Part shown: piece after piece, positions 35,301 to 44,717 of the stretch | Position numbering within the stretch: position 1 is the stretch's first letter | Layout of the letters: each line of letters begins with the position of its first letter | NCBI GenBank assembly: GCA_965652645.1 | Contig: CBFGXE010000003.1 | Span: 1-64,000 of the forward strand | DNA from: ZC4RG30 sp965652645 | GTDB lineage: Bacteria > Pseudomonadota > Gammaproteobacteria > Steroidobacterales > Steroidobacteraceae | DNA: 64,000 nucleotides | Direction: 5' to 3' | Position numbers and translations under genes: made by a program | The notes under the pieces: model-generated | Databases searched by the model: none | What the model was told of the DNA's origin: nothing | What the model saw: only the letters and a program-made list of their open reading frames with translations

Positions 35301-36152
35301 TCAGAAGCTGACGCGGAAGAACGCCTCCGGACCCTTGTACTCCAGCCGATAGAAGCCGGAGAACTCCTCGTCAGTGCTGTCGACCAGGTAGCCCGAATAG
35401 GAATAACCGACGCCGAAGGAGAGATTGCGCCAGCCGCGGTACTGCAGGTCGGCATGGAAATGGCGGAATGCGCCCCGCACGTTATCGGGGTTCAGGTCGA
35501 AGTACTGGCCGGAAACGTTCAGCGAGAAACGCCGCGTGACGCGCCACGTCGCGGTGCCGGCGAGCGCCGCGAAGGGGCCGGCGGTATCCAGCTGTTCGCT
35601 CTGGAAGGTGGCCGGCACGCGCGTGCGGCCGTCCAGCTGAAGCAGGTGCACGCCCAGTCCCATTCCCAGCTCGATGCGCTCACGGCGCAGTGGCGACCAG
35701 GTCCAGGTGACGCCGAGCTTGCGCAGCTCGGATTCAGACTGCAGGCGCTGGCCTGCGGCATAGGTGTCATCGCCGAAGCGCACCTGCTGGCTGGTCACCA
35801 CGTCGCCCGAACGGCGCAGCTGGTAGAAGTCGGCATGGATGCGATGGCGCTCGCCGATGCGGAACATCATGTCGATGGTTCCCTGGTGGGCGGTGTCCTT
35901 GTGGCCCAGCAGGTCTTCGACATCCAGCGAGGTGCCGATGGCGCCACTGCTGCTGTCGTAGCGCAGGCGGTTGTCCACTTTCGGGCGGTAATAGAGCAGC
36001 CGCACCGCAAAGCGGTCGTTGATCGGGCTGGCGATCACCTGCCGCGGAGGCTGCAGCAGCTCACGACCGGAGCCGCCCTCAGCCCCGGCTGCCGGCAGGG
36101 CGGCGCCTGCCGCCGCCACTGCGACCAGAATCATGCCATGTATGGCCCGCAT
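35301..36152 (-). CDS. outer-membrane beta-barrel protein, unknown ligand
   Basis: A 283-residue protein with a signal peptide (IHGMILVAVAAAGAALPAAGA), then many alternating strands (RFAVRLLYYRPKVDNRLRY, IHADFYQLRRSG, RIELGMGLGVHLLQLDG, FSLNVSGQYFDLNPDN, LSFGVGYSYSGYLVD) and a terminal Phe (AFFRVSF), the classic signal for outer-membrane assembly. It is probably a 10-12 stranded barrel. No transport or enzyme motif is recognised. The start at 36152 was chosen for the signal peptide; another ATG lies at 36161. It is transcribed divergently from the kinase genes. Confidence 0.8.
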   Translation of the reverse strand: MRAIHGMILVAVAAAGAALPAAGAEGGSGRELLQPPRQVIASPINDRFAVRLLYYRPKVDNRLRYDSSSGAIGTSLDVEDLLGHKDTAHQGTIDMMFRIGERHRIHADFYQLRRSGDVVTSQQVRFGDDTYAAGQRLQSESELRKLGVTWTWSPLRRERIELGMGLGVHLLQLDGRTRVPATFQSEQLDTAGPFAALAGTATWRVTRRFSLNVSGQYFDLNPDNVRGAFRHFHADLQYRGWRNLSFGVGYSYSGYLVDSTDEEFSGFYRLEYKGPEAFFRVSF

Positions 36153-36248
36153 GGCGGCCATGATGGAAGGTGGCCAACCCTGCCGCAAGCTGTCGCCCGG
36201 CCAGTGTGACCCATTACCGCAATCGCCTGCCGGACATGACTGTTATCG

Positions 36249-36281
36249 GCGACAAGGGTCAGGCTGGCTCGCCCTTGTCGC
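36249..36281. repeat. perfect 10-bp inverted repeat in a divergent promoter region
   Basis: GCGACAAGGG (36249-36258) and CCCTTGTCGC (36272-36281) are exact reverse complements separated by 13 bases. They lie between the divergent outer-membrane gene and the kinase operon. No T-run follows on either strand, so it is more likely a regulator site or RNA hairpin than an intrinsic terminator. Confidence 0.6.
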
Positions 36282-36352
36282 GGTGACGACCTTCCCCTAA
36301 CCTGTTCCGCGGGAGACCGGCTGACGCGCGGCAATAAAACAAGAGGCGCAGG

Positions 36353-37471
36353 TTGGAACACACCACAGGCGGCGCGAGCATCCTCGTCGTGGACGACACG
36401 ATCGAGAACCTGCGACTGCTGTCTTCCATCCTGGGTGCCAGGGGATACGAAGTCCGGCCGGTCACCAGTGGCCCGCTTGCGCTGCAGGCCGCTGCCAGCT
36501 CCGCGCCGGAGCTGGTGCTGCTCGACATCAACATGCCCGGCATGGATGGCCTTGAGGTCTGCACGCGCCTGAAGCAGTCGGAGCAGCTGCGCGACGTCCC
36601 CGTCATCTTCCTCACGGCACTGGCCGACACCGCCGACAAGGTGCGTGCCTTCGCCGCCGGTGGTGCCGACTACATCACCAAGCCCTTCCAGGTCGAGGAG
36701 GTGCTGGCGCGCGTGGACGCGCACCTGCAGCTGCGCCGCTCCCGGGCCGAGCTGCAGGCCAGCTTCGACAGGCTGCGCGCGCTGGAGCGCATGCGCGACG
36801 ACCTGACCAACATGATCGTGCACGACCTGCGCTCGCCGCTGGGGGCACTGATGATGACGCTGGAATTCATGCACGGCGAGCTGCACGGCAAGTTCGGCGA
36901 GCCGGTTGACGGCTGCGTGCAGTCCGCGCTGCAGGCCGCCACCAGCGCCAACCGCCTGGTCAACGACCTGCTGGACGTGGCGCGCATGGAAGAAGGCCGC
37001 ATGCCGCTGGAGCTGCAGCCGACGAACCTCGTGGAAACCTGCCGCGAGGCCATCGAAATGCTGCGCGCCTGGGACCGCTCGCGCCGGCTGGAATTGGCCG
37101 CCGGGGGCCCGGTCCAGGCACATTGCGATCCCGTGCTGGTGCGGCGGGTGGTGGAAAACCTGGTCGGCAACGCCATCAAGCACACGCCCTCCACCGGCAG
37201 CATCACCGTGAAGGTGGGCCGCCAGGGTGCCGCGGTGCGCATCGAGGTGCACGATGACGGCCGCGGCGTGCCGCCGGAGGCGCGCGAGCGCATCTTCGAC
37301 CGCTACACCTCGCTGGCCGCGCGCCGTGACAACCAGTACCACTCGGCCGGGCTGGGACTCACCTTCTGCCGCCTGGTGGTCGAGGCCCATGGTGGCCGGA
37401 TCGGCGTGGACGGTGGCGTTCCCGTGGGCAGCATCTTCTGGCTGGAGCTGCCGGAACGGCCGGCGGCGTGA
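36353..37471 (+). CDS. receiver-histidine kinase hybrid (REC-HisKA-HATPase)
   Basis: A 372-residue cytosolic signalling protein with a receiver first and a kinase second. The receiver (about 8-125) has the acidic pair VVDD, phosphoacceptor Asp58 in LLDINMPGMDG and the Lys in YITKPF. The HisKA box is NMIVHDLRSPLG with His157. HATPase motifs are NLVGNAIKHTP, VHDDGRGVPPEARERIF and GLGLTFCRLVVEAHGG. It starts at a TTG after AAGAGG. No membrane or sensor domain is present, so it is probably driven by phosphotransfer into its own receiver. Its stop overlaps the next kinase by one base, suggesting a relay. Confidence 0.93.
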   Translation: MEHTTGGASILVVDDTIENLRLLSSILGARGYEVRPVTSGPLALQAAASSAPELVLLDINMPGMDGLEVCTRLKQSEQLRDVPVIFLTALADTADKVRAFAAGGADYITKPFQVEEVLARVDAHLQLRRSRAELQASFDRLRALERMRDDLTNMIVHDLRSPLGALMMTLEFMHGELHGKFGEPVDGCVQSALQAATSANRLVNDLLDVARMEEGRMPLELQPTNLVETCREAIEMLRAWDRSRRLELAAGGPVQAHCDPVLVRRVVENLVGNAIKHTPSTGSITVKVGRQGAAVRIEVHDDGRGVPPEARERIFDRYTSLAARRDNQYHSAGLGLTFCRLVVEAHGGRIGVDGGVPVGSIFWLELPERPAA

Positions 37472-40296
37472 TGGGCCTGCGCGAGCTGTTCGCCTACCCG
37501 GCGCTGCCCGACGAGGAGGCAAACCTGCGCGCGCGCACCCTGCACCGGGTGGCGCTGGGATCGCTGGCCATCACCACGCTGCTGCTGGTCGTGGTGTCGG
37601 TGATCGATCCGGAACGATGGCCGCGCAGGCTGTATTCCATCATCGCCACGGCCGCCTTCATCTTCACCCTGGTTGCCATCAACAGGCGCGGCCATACGCG
37701 CCTGGCCAGCATGGTGCTGATGGGCGGCCTGGTGGCGGTCACGACGGGCAATGCGCTGTTCTCGGGCGGTTTCGTCACGCCGATCGGCTACTTCATGGTG
37801 TTCTTCGTTTCCCTGGCCGGCCTGCTGTTCAGGTCCAGGGGCGTGCTGGCCTGCACGATGCTGCTGGGCCTGCTGGGACTGGCCATGGTCCTCGCAGAAC
37901 ACCACGGGCTCGCACCGCAGGCGGAGAAATACCTCACGCCGTTCACCACCTGGCTGTTCGTGATGATGTGCATGGGCCTGGCGGCGATGGTCCACCGCGA
38001 GGTGGCCGGCACCCTGCAATCCTCGCTGCGTCGCGCCCAGGGCGAGATCTCGGCGCGCCGCCAGACGCAGGACCGGCTGCGCATGGCCATCGAGGCGGGA
38101 AGCCTGAAGGTGTGGATCCTCGACCTGGATACACGCTGTTTCCAGGCCGACCCCAGCCTGCAGGATCCGCAGCCCTTCTCGCGGGCGCATGGCGAGCCGG
38201 TGCCCTTCGAGAAATGGATGGAGCGGATCCATCCGGATGACCGCGATGCCGCCCGCACCGCCCTGCAGGATGTCATCGACGGCAGGCCGACGCTGCGGGT
38301 GGAACTGCGCATCTACCGGGCCGACGGCACCCTGCGCGTGATCGAGGTCACCGGCGTGGTGGAGCACGACGCCGAGGGCGCGCCGCGCTGCGTCGTCGGC
38401 ATGAACCGCGACATCACCGAACGCCGGCGGGCCGAGATGGAGCGGGAGAAGCTGGTGCACGACCTGGGCGAGCGCGTGAAGGAGCTGCGGCTGCTGCACT
38501 CCACCGCGCGCCTGCTGCAACAGCGGCCCGCATCCGACCGCGAGCTGTTCGAGCGGCTGGTGGAGATGATCCCGGGCAGCATGCAGTACCCGCATTGCTG
38601 CGTGGCGCGCCTGTCCTTCCGCGACACGCTGGTGGCCTCGCCGCGGTGGCGCGAGACGCCATGGATGCTCACGGCGGAATTCCAGTCCACCGCCGGCGAA
38701 GGACGCATCGACATCGCCTACCTGGAGCCCTGCCCCGATGCCGACGCGGGCAGCCCCTTCATGGCCGAGGAACGGGCGCTGGTCGGCTCGCTGGCCGAGA
38801 TGCTGCACAACTACGCCGACCTGCGCAAATACCAGCAGGACCTGGAAGGCCTGGTGGAAACCCGCACGCGGCAGATGCGCGAGGCACGCGACGAGGCCGA
38901 GCGTGCCAGCCGCGCCAAGGGTGACTTCCTCGCCACCATGTCGCACGAGATCCGCACGCCGATGAATGCCATCCTGGGCTACGCGCAGCTGTTGCGGCGC
39001 GACCCGGCGCTGGCGCAGCGGCACCACGAGCGGCTGGAAGCCATCCTTTCCAGCGGCGACCACCTGCTCACGCTGATCAACAACGTGCTCGACATGTCGC
39101 GCATCGAGGCGGGCCGGACCACGCTTGCCCCCGCCCCCTTCGACCTGCGCGCGGTGCTGGGCGAGCTGCGCGCGATGTTCGCCGCGCTGCTGGCGGCGCG
39201 CAGCCTGGAGCTCACCTTCGAGGGCATCGGCAACCTGCCCCGCTTCGTAAACGGGGATGCGGGGCGCGTACGACAGGTGCTGATCAACCTCCTGAGCAAT
39301 GCGATGAAGTTCACGCAGCGTGGCGGCATCCACGTGCGTGCGTCGTGCATCACGCAGGAGCAGCACACGGTGAGCATTGCCATCACCGACACCGGCAGCG
39401 GCATGAGCCCGGAGGTGCAGTCGCGCGTGTTCGGCGCGTTCGAGCAGTCCGCGCTGGGCGCCAGCGCGGGCGGCGCGGGGCTTGGCCTCGCCATCTCGCG
39501 CGAGCTGGCGCGGCTGATGGGCGGAGACGTGGTGGTGAGCAGCGAGGAAGGCGTGGGCAGCACCTTCACCTTCTCCTTCCAGGCCGGCCCCGCCAGCCAG
39601 CTGGATCCCGTGCAGCCGCGGCGCGTGGCCGCCATCCGTTCCCCACAGCCTGCTCCACGCGTGCTGGTTGTGGATGACCAGCCGGACAACCTGGCCATCA
39701 CCGACGAGATGCTGCGTGGCGTGGGATTCGCCACGCGGCTGGCCACCGGGGGGCAGGAGGTGCTGGAGATGGTGCCCGGGTGGCAGCCTGACCTCATCCT
39801 GATGGATGTGCGCATGCCGGGCATGAGTGGCATCGAAGCCATCACGCGGCTGCGCGCCGCGGGATATGACCGGCCCATCGTGGCGCATACCGCCAGCGGA
39901 CTGGACCGGATGGCGGCCGAGGCGCGCGCCGCGGGCGCGAATGCAGTGCTGTACAAACCCTGCAAGGAAGCCGAGCTGATGGAGCTGCTGCAGCGCCTGC
40001 TGGGCGTGGAGTATCTCTACGAGGAAGAGGCGGAATCCCGGGCGCTGGATCCCGCGGCGCAGACCGGCGTGGTGCCCGCCCTGCCCGGCCTGCTGGCCGG
40101 CGTGCCGCAGTCCTTCCTTGAAGAGCTGCTGGTGGCGGCGGTGCAGGCGCGCACCGCGCAGGTGGCGCAGATCGCCGAGCGGCTTGCCCCCCATTCACCG
40201 GTCGCCTCCGCCCGCATCCGCAAGCTGGCGGGCGAGTTCCGGCTGGATGAGCTGATCATCGCGCTGCGCGCGGCGACCGGGGACGCGGCAGGCTAG
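37471..40296 (+). CDS. membrane hybrid sensor histidine kinase
   Basis: A 941-residue protein. Several N-terminal membrane segments (about 30-180, including LGSLAITTLLLVVVSVI and GLLFRSRGVLACTMLLGLLG) are followed by a PAS/PAC domain (about 195-325, ending CVVGMNRDITERRRAEME). A GAF-like region (about 335-450) and a HisKA box with His492 in ATMSHEIRTPMNAILGY come next. The HATPase has LINLLSNAMKFT, ITDTGSGMSP and GLGLAISRELARLMGG. A receiver with Asp779 in ILMDVRMPGMSG completes it. The last about 80 residues lack a phosphotransfer His. The start is an ATG in a TGATG overlap with the preceding gene. Ligand unknown. Its stop converges on, and overlaps, the next gene. Confidence 0.93.
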   Translation: MGLRELFAYPALPDEEANLRARTLHRVALGSLAITTLLLVVVSVIDPERWPRRLYSIIATAAFIFTLVAINRRGHTRLASMVLMGGLVAVTTGNALFSGGFVTPIGYFMVFFVSLAGLLFRSRGVLACTMLLGLLGLAMVLAEHHGLAPQAEKYLTPFTTWLFVMMCMGLAAMVHREVAGTLQSSLRRAQGEISARRQTQDRLRMAIEAGSLKVWILDLDTRCFQADPSLQDPQPFSRAHGEPVPFEKWMERIHPDDRDAARTALQDVIDGRPTLRVELRIYRADGTLRVIEVTGVVEHDAEGAPRCVVGMNRDITERRRAEMEREKLVHDLGERVKELRLLHSTARLLQQRPASDRELFERLVEMIPGSMQYPHCCVARLSFRDTLVASPRWRETPWMLTAEFQSTAGEGRIDIAYLEPCPDADAGSPFMAEERALVGSLAEMLHNYADLRKYQQDLEGLVETRTRQMREARDEAERASRAKGDFLATMSHEIRTPMNAILGYAQLLRRDPALAQRHHERLEAILSSGDHLLTLINNVLDMSRIEAGRTTLAPAPFDLRAVLGELRAMFAALLAARSLELTFEGIGNLPRFVNGDAGRVRQVLINLLSNAMKFTQRGGIHVRASCITQEQHTVSIAITDTGSGMSPEVQSRVFGAFEQSALGASAGGAGLGLAISRELARLMGGDVVVSSEEGVGSTFTFSFQAGPASQLDPVQPRRVAAIRSPQPAPRVLVVDDQPDNLAITDEMLRGVGFATRLATGGQEVLEMVPGWQPDLILMDVRMPGMSGIEAITRLRAAGYDRPIVAHTASGLDRMAAEARAAGANAVLYKPCKEAELMELLQRLLGVEYLYEEEAESRALDPAAQTGVVPALPGLLAGVPQSFLEELLVAAVQARTAQVAQIAERLAPHSPVASARIRKLAGEFRLDELIIALRAATGDAAG

Positions 40297-40640
40297 TCGA
40301 GCACCTCGCGCAGGGTCCACCGTCCGGCGTCCTCCTGCGCCCAGATCCCGGCCGCGCAGCAGCGGGCCGACGCATCGAAGAAGCGCACCATCAACTCCGG
40401 CTCCTCCGCACGGCGGCCATGGCGTACGAACTCGCCAATGGCAAAGGCGAGCTGTGGCCCGTTGACGAAGGCTCGCCAGGTGCCGTCGATCACCCCGCAG
40501 GCCAGCGCCTCGAAACGCCACGGCAATCCGGCGGCATCGTGGATGCGCGTCCACGTCGCCGGCGGCCAGCGACCGGCCAGCAGCTGGTCGAGCGCGGCAT
40601 CCAGGCAGGGTTCATGCCGCTGGGCGCGCAGGCCGGCCAT
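40293..40640 (-). CDS. small protein of unknown function, coupled to the EAL gene
   Basis: A 115-residue soluble protein whose ATG overlaps the EAL gene stop (ATGA). It reads CLDAALDQLLAGRWPPATW, ACGVIDGTWRAFVNGPQLAF and VRFFDASARCCAAGIWAQED. No known domain is recognised. The Trp-rich, mixed alpha/beta look suggests a small folded domain. Its stop TAG shares the CTAG palindrome with the stop of the convergent kinase gene. Co-translation with the degenerate EAL protein suggests a joint role, perhaps as an output or binding partner. Confidence 0.65.
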   Translation of the reverse strand: MAGLRAQRHEPCLDAALDQLLAGRWPPATWTRIHDAAGLPWRFEALACGVIDGTWRAFVNGPQLAFAIGEFVRHGRRAEEPELMVRFFDASARCCAAGIWAQEDAGRWTLREVLD

Positions 40641-41899
40641 CAGGCCTCCAGCGCCGGGCGCGCGGGCAGGCGATGCACGGTGCGGCTGTTCAGCGCTCGC
40701 CACACGCCACTGCCGGGATTGCGCGCGCGGTTCAGCTCGCCCACCAGGTCCTCGATGCGCCCGGCCACCACCGGCTCGCTGAACAGCCGGCCCTGCGCGG
40801 AATCGAACTCCGCCGAGCGGATGAAGTCCAGCAGCTGCGCGGTCTCCACCGCCTTGGCGCACACGGTGAGGCGCAGCTGGTGTGCCATGTCCACCAGCGA
40901 ACGCACCACCAGCTCGGCGTCGCGGTCGTGCGCGGCATCCTCGAGCATGCGGCGGTCGATCTTGATCTCCGAGAACGGCATCCGGTAGATCTCGCTGAGC
41001 GGCGAGAGTCCGTTGCCGAAGTTGTCCAGCGCAATGCCCACGCCCATCACGCGCAGGCGCGTGAACACGTCCTGGATCAGCTCGCGATCCTGCGCGTCGA
41101 TGGTGTCGGTGACATCCAGCGTGATCTGCGACGGGGGCACTTCCTGCTCGCGCAGCAGCGCGGCCAGGCGGTCGGGAAAGGCGCGGTCCTGCACCAGGCC
41201 GGGGCTGAGGTTGATCGCCACCTGCAGCGACAGGCCGCGGGCATTCCACACGCCCGCCTGGCGGATGGCCTCGGTGATCACCATGTCGGCCAGCGGCATG
41301 CGCATGCCATGCTGTTCCACGGCCGGCAGGAAGTGCCGCGGCAGCAGCGTGCCACGGCGCGGATGGCGCCAGCGCACCAGGGCTTCCACGCCGACCACCT
41401 GCATGCCGCCGTTGAGCGCGATCTTCGGCTGGTACAACAGCATGAATTCATGGTCGTTCAGGCCGCGGTCCAGCTCCGTGCGCTCGATGCGCAGCGGGCC
41501 GATCACGTGGTCCAGCAGCAGCTGCTCCACGTCGGCCTCCACCAGCGGGCGGCGTCGCGCGGCGATCACCGTCAGGCCGCGCGCGGTGGCCATGCGCTTC
41601 ACGCCGGCGAGCACACGCTCGTCCTGGCCACCGACCAGCAGTGTCGCCGGCCGTGCGTTCACCTGCGCCAGGATGGACATGGGCAGCAGGCCATCGATGT
41701 TGGGGCTGTCCACCGCCAGCACCACAATGGTGGGGCGGCGGATGTTGAGCAACGTGCTCAGTTCCTGGGGATCGGCGGCCTCGATCCAGTCGCAACCCAG
41801 CGCTTCGGCAATCCGCCGCAGTGCCGCCGCGGAGTCCGGGTCGGACTCGCAGATCAGCATCAGGTCGGCAGAAGGTGAGGACGAGATGTTTGCGTTCAT
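40640..41899 (-). CDS. EAL-domain protein with degenerate receiver and altered catalytic residues
   Basis: A 419-residue protein: a receiver-like domain (about 10-125) that lacks the phosphoacceptor Asp (Ala62 in VVLAVDSPNIDG), then an EAL domain (about 140-390). EAL enzymes cleave cyclic di-GMP. Kept here are E172-A-L, N230, D292, K313, E352 and Q369. Lost are the Glu of the 'LELTE' block (Asp262 in LDVTD), the second Asp of DDFG (Asn293 in DNFGNG) and the first Glu of EGVE (Lys349 in AKAVE), the proposed general base. It is therefore probably a c-di-GMP binder or protein scaffold rather than an active phosphodiesterase. It is downstream of the MerR-receiver gene and overlaps a small unknown gene. 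Confidence 0.9.
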   Translation of the reverse strand: MNANISSSPSADLMLICESDPDSAAALRRIAEALGCDWIEAADPQELSTLLNIRRPTIVVLAVDSPNIDGLLPMSILAQVNARPATLLVGGQDERVLAGVKRMATARGLTVIAARRRPLVEADVEQLLLDHVIGPLRIERTELDRGLNDHEFMLLYQPKIALNGGMQVVGVEALVRWRHPRRGTLLPRHFLPAVEQHGMRMPLADMVITEAIRQAGVWNARGLSLQVAINLSPGLVQDRAFPDRLAALLREQEVPPSQITLDVTDTIDAQDRELIQDVFTRLRVMGVGIALDNFGNGLSPLSEIYRMPFSEIKIDRRMLEDAAHDRDAELVVRSLVDMAHQLRLTVCAKAVETAQLLDFIRSAEFDSAQGRLFSEPVVAGRIEDLVGELNRARNPGSGVWRALNSRTVHRLPARPALEA

Positions 41900-41968
41900 G
41901 GCGCAAACATATCGGATTTAGCGATTTAGGCGAATATATCGATTGTGACGGAGTCCGCAGTTCGCGCC

Positions 41969-42610
41969 TCAATCCGGCCCATTTTCGGCGGGTTGCGATG
42001 CGATACCCAGCTCCCTGATCAGGGTGGCTGCCGGTGCAGATTTCGACACGCAGGTGTCCGCGCCCGCTTCCAGCGCGCGCCGCTGGTTCTCTTCGGTAAG
42101 CAGGCCCGACAGCACCACGATGCGGGGCCGCTCGCGGCCGAACATGCTGCGCAACAGGCGGCACACCTCGAAACCGTTCATTTCGGGCATGTGCAGGTCG
42201 AGGGTGACGATGTCCGGGCGCAGGGCCTCGCACTTGATGCCGGCTGCAAAGCCGTCATGCGCCATCTCGACATGCAGCGAAGGCGCATGCAGGGAGAGCA
42301 TCCGCGCCAGCGACTGCGCATATCCGGTGTCGTCATCGATGATCAGCATGCGCGAAGGGCCGCGGCCCGCGCCCTGCATCTCGCGCCGTAGCGCGATGAA
42401 GTCCTCCACGTCCTGCTCACGGAAGCGGCGGTGCCCGCCCGGCGTGGTCTCCGACCGAAGCAGGCCGCGGCTGGCCCACAGCCGCACGGTGACGGGAGCC
42501 ACCAGCAGGCGGTCGGCCACCTGGTTGGGAGTGAGCAGGTCCGCGCGCGCCCCGCGCCGGGCCGCAGCGGACGACCGGGCGCTTCCTTCGGAGGGCTTCT
42601 TCGCGCGCAT
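41969..42610 (-). CDS. MerR-type helix-turn-helix fused to a response-regulator receiver
   Basis: A 213-residue transcription-factor-like protein with reversed architecture. The DNA-binding part is first (about 25-78, TPNQVADRLLVAPVTVRLWA and TPGGHRRF, a MerR/excisionase winged helix). The receiver is second (about 88-205), with acidic residues IIDDD, phosphoacceptor Asp138 in TLDLHMPEMNG and a Lys in VSKSA. The N-terminal 24 residues are basic and disordered. Most response regulators have the receiver first, so this layout is uncommon. No kinase is adjacent on this strand, though two kinases lie just downstream on the other. It starts 13 bases after rho and is followed by the EAL gene. Confidence 0.9.
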   Translation of the reverse strand: MRAKKPSEGSARSSAAARRGARADLLTPNQVADRLLVAPVTVRLWASRGLLRSETTPGGHRRFREQDVEDFIALRREMQGAGRGPSRMLIIDDDTGYAQSLARMLSLHAPSLHVEMAHDGFAAGIKCEALRPDIVTLDLHMPEMNGFEVCRLLRSMFGRERPRIVVLSGLLTEENQRRALEAGADTCVSKSAPAATLIRELGIASQPAENGPD

Positions 42611-42623
42611 GCCCGGCGCGCGT

Positions 42624-44089
<1,466 letters not shown>

Positions 44090-44093
<4 letters not shown>

Positions 44094-44440
44094 GGGTTCT
44101 GGCCCTGCGCCGGGAGGTTCTGGTCCAAGAAGGCGGTGAGCTGTGCACGCGACAGGGCGCCGACCTTCTGCGCCGCGACGGCGCCGTTCCTGAACAGGAT
44201 CAGGGTGGGGATGCCGCGGATTCCGAAACGCGGCGGCGTCTGCGGGTTCTCGTCGACGTTGAGCTTGGCGATCTTCAGGCGCCCCTTGTAGTCGCTGGCG
44301 ACCTCATCGAGGATCGGGGCGATCATCTTGCAGGGGCCGCACCATTCGGCCCAGAAGTCCAGGAGCACCGGCTCTGCGGACTGCAGCACGTCGGCCTCGA
44401 AGGTGGCGTCCGTAGTATGGACGATCAGCGGATTGCTCAC
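44090..44440 (-). CDS. trxA: thioredoxin
   Basis: A 116-residue cytosolic thioredoxin with the active site FWAEWCGPCKMIAP and the cis-Pro region GIRGIPTLILF. It donates electrons to ribonucleotide reductase, DsbD and others, so it is a likely source for the dsbD system in this window. The trxA-rho order with divergent rhlB matches gammaproteobacteria. It overlaps rho by four bases. Confidence 0.98.
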
Positions 44441-44717
44441 GGAAAGGTGCCTCCAGGGGAGAATGGACCTTGGGTGTTAAATGCCGGTATGGCGTTTTTT
44501 TTCGGATGCGATGTCTGGTATGGCGCCGCAGCGCTGGCGGAGGGATCAGGAATTCCCGCGCCACGAAAGTGTCAAACGGTTTAGACTAGATGTTTGAGGA
44601 TTGGTTCCATGGCGCCGGAAGTGCGCCCATGTATGGGATGCTTTTGTAGCCGGTCCTGATCCGTTTTGCAAGCATTTGCGCCTTCGCGCCCCGCATGAAG
44701 ACCGGTTAATCGAGTAC

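Noticed and set aside
37303..40194. 963-codon minus-strand frame over the hybrid kinase
   Set aside because: The plus strand has unmistakable kinase motifs; the antisense product is repetitive and Gln/His-rich, typical of high-GC shadows.
44441..44717. Extra small gene or riboswitch between trxA and rhlB
   Set aside because: No conserved riboswitch-like structure or convincing reading frame; the space is adequate for two divergent promoters.
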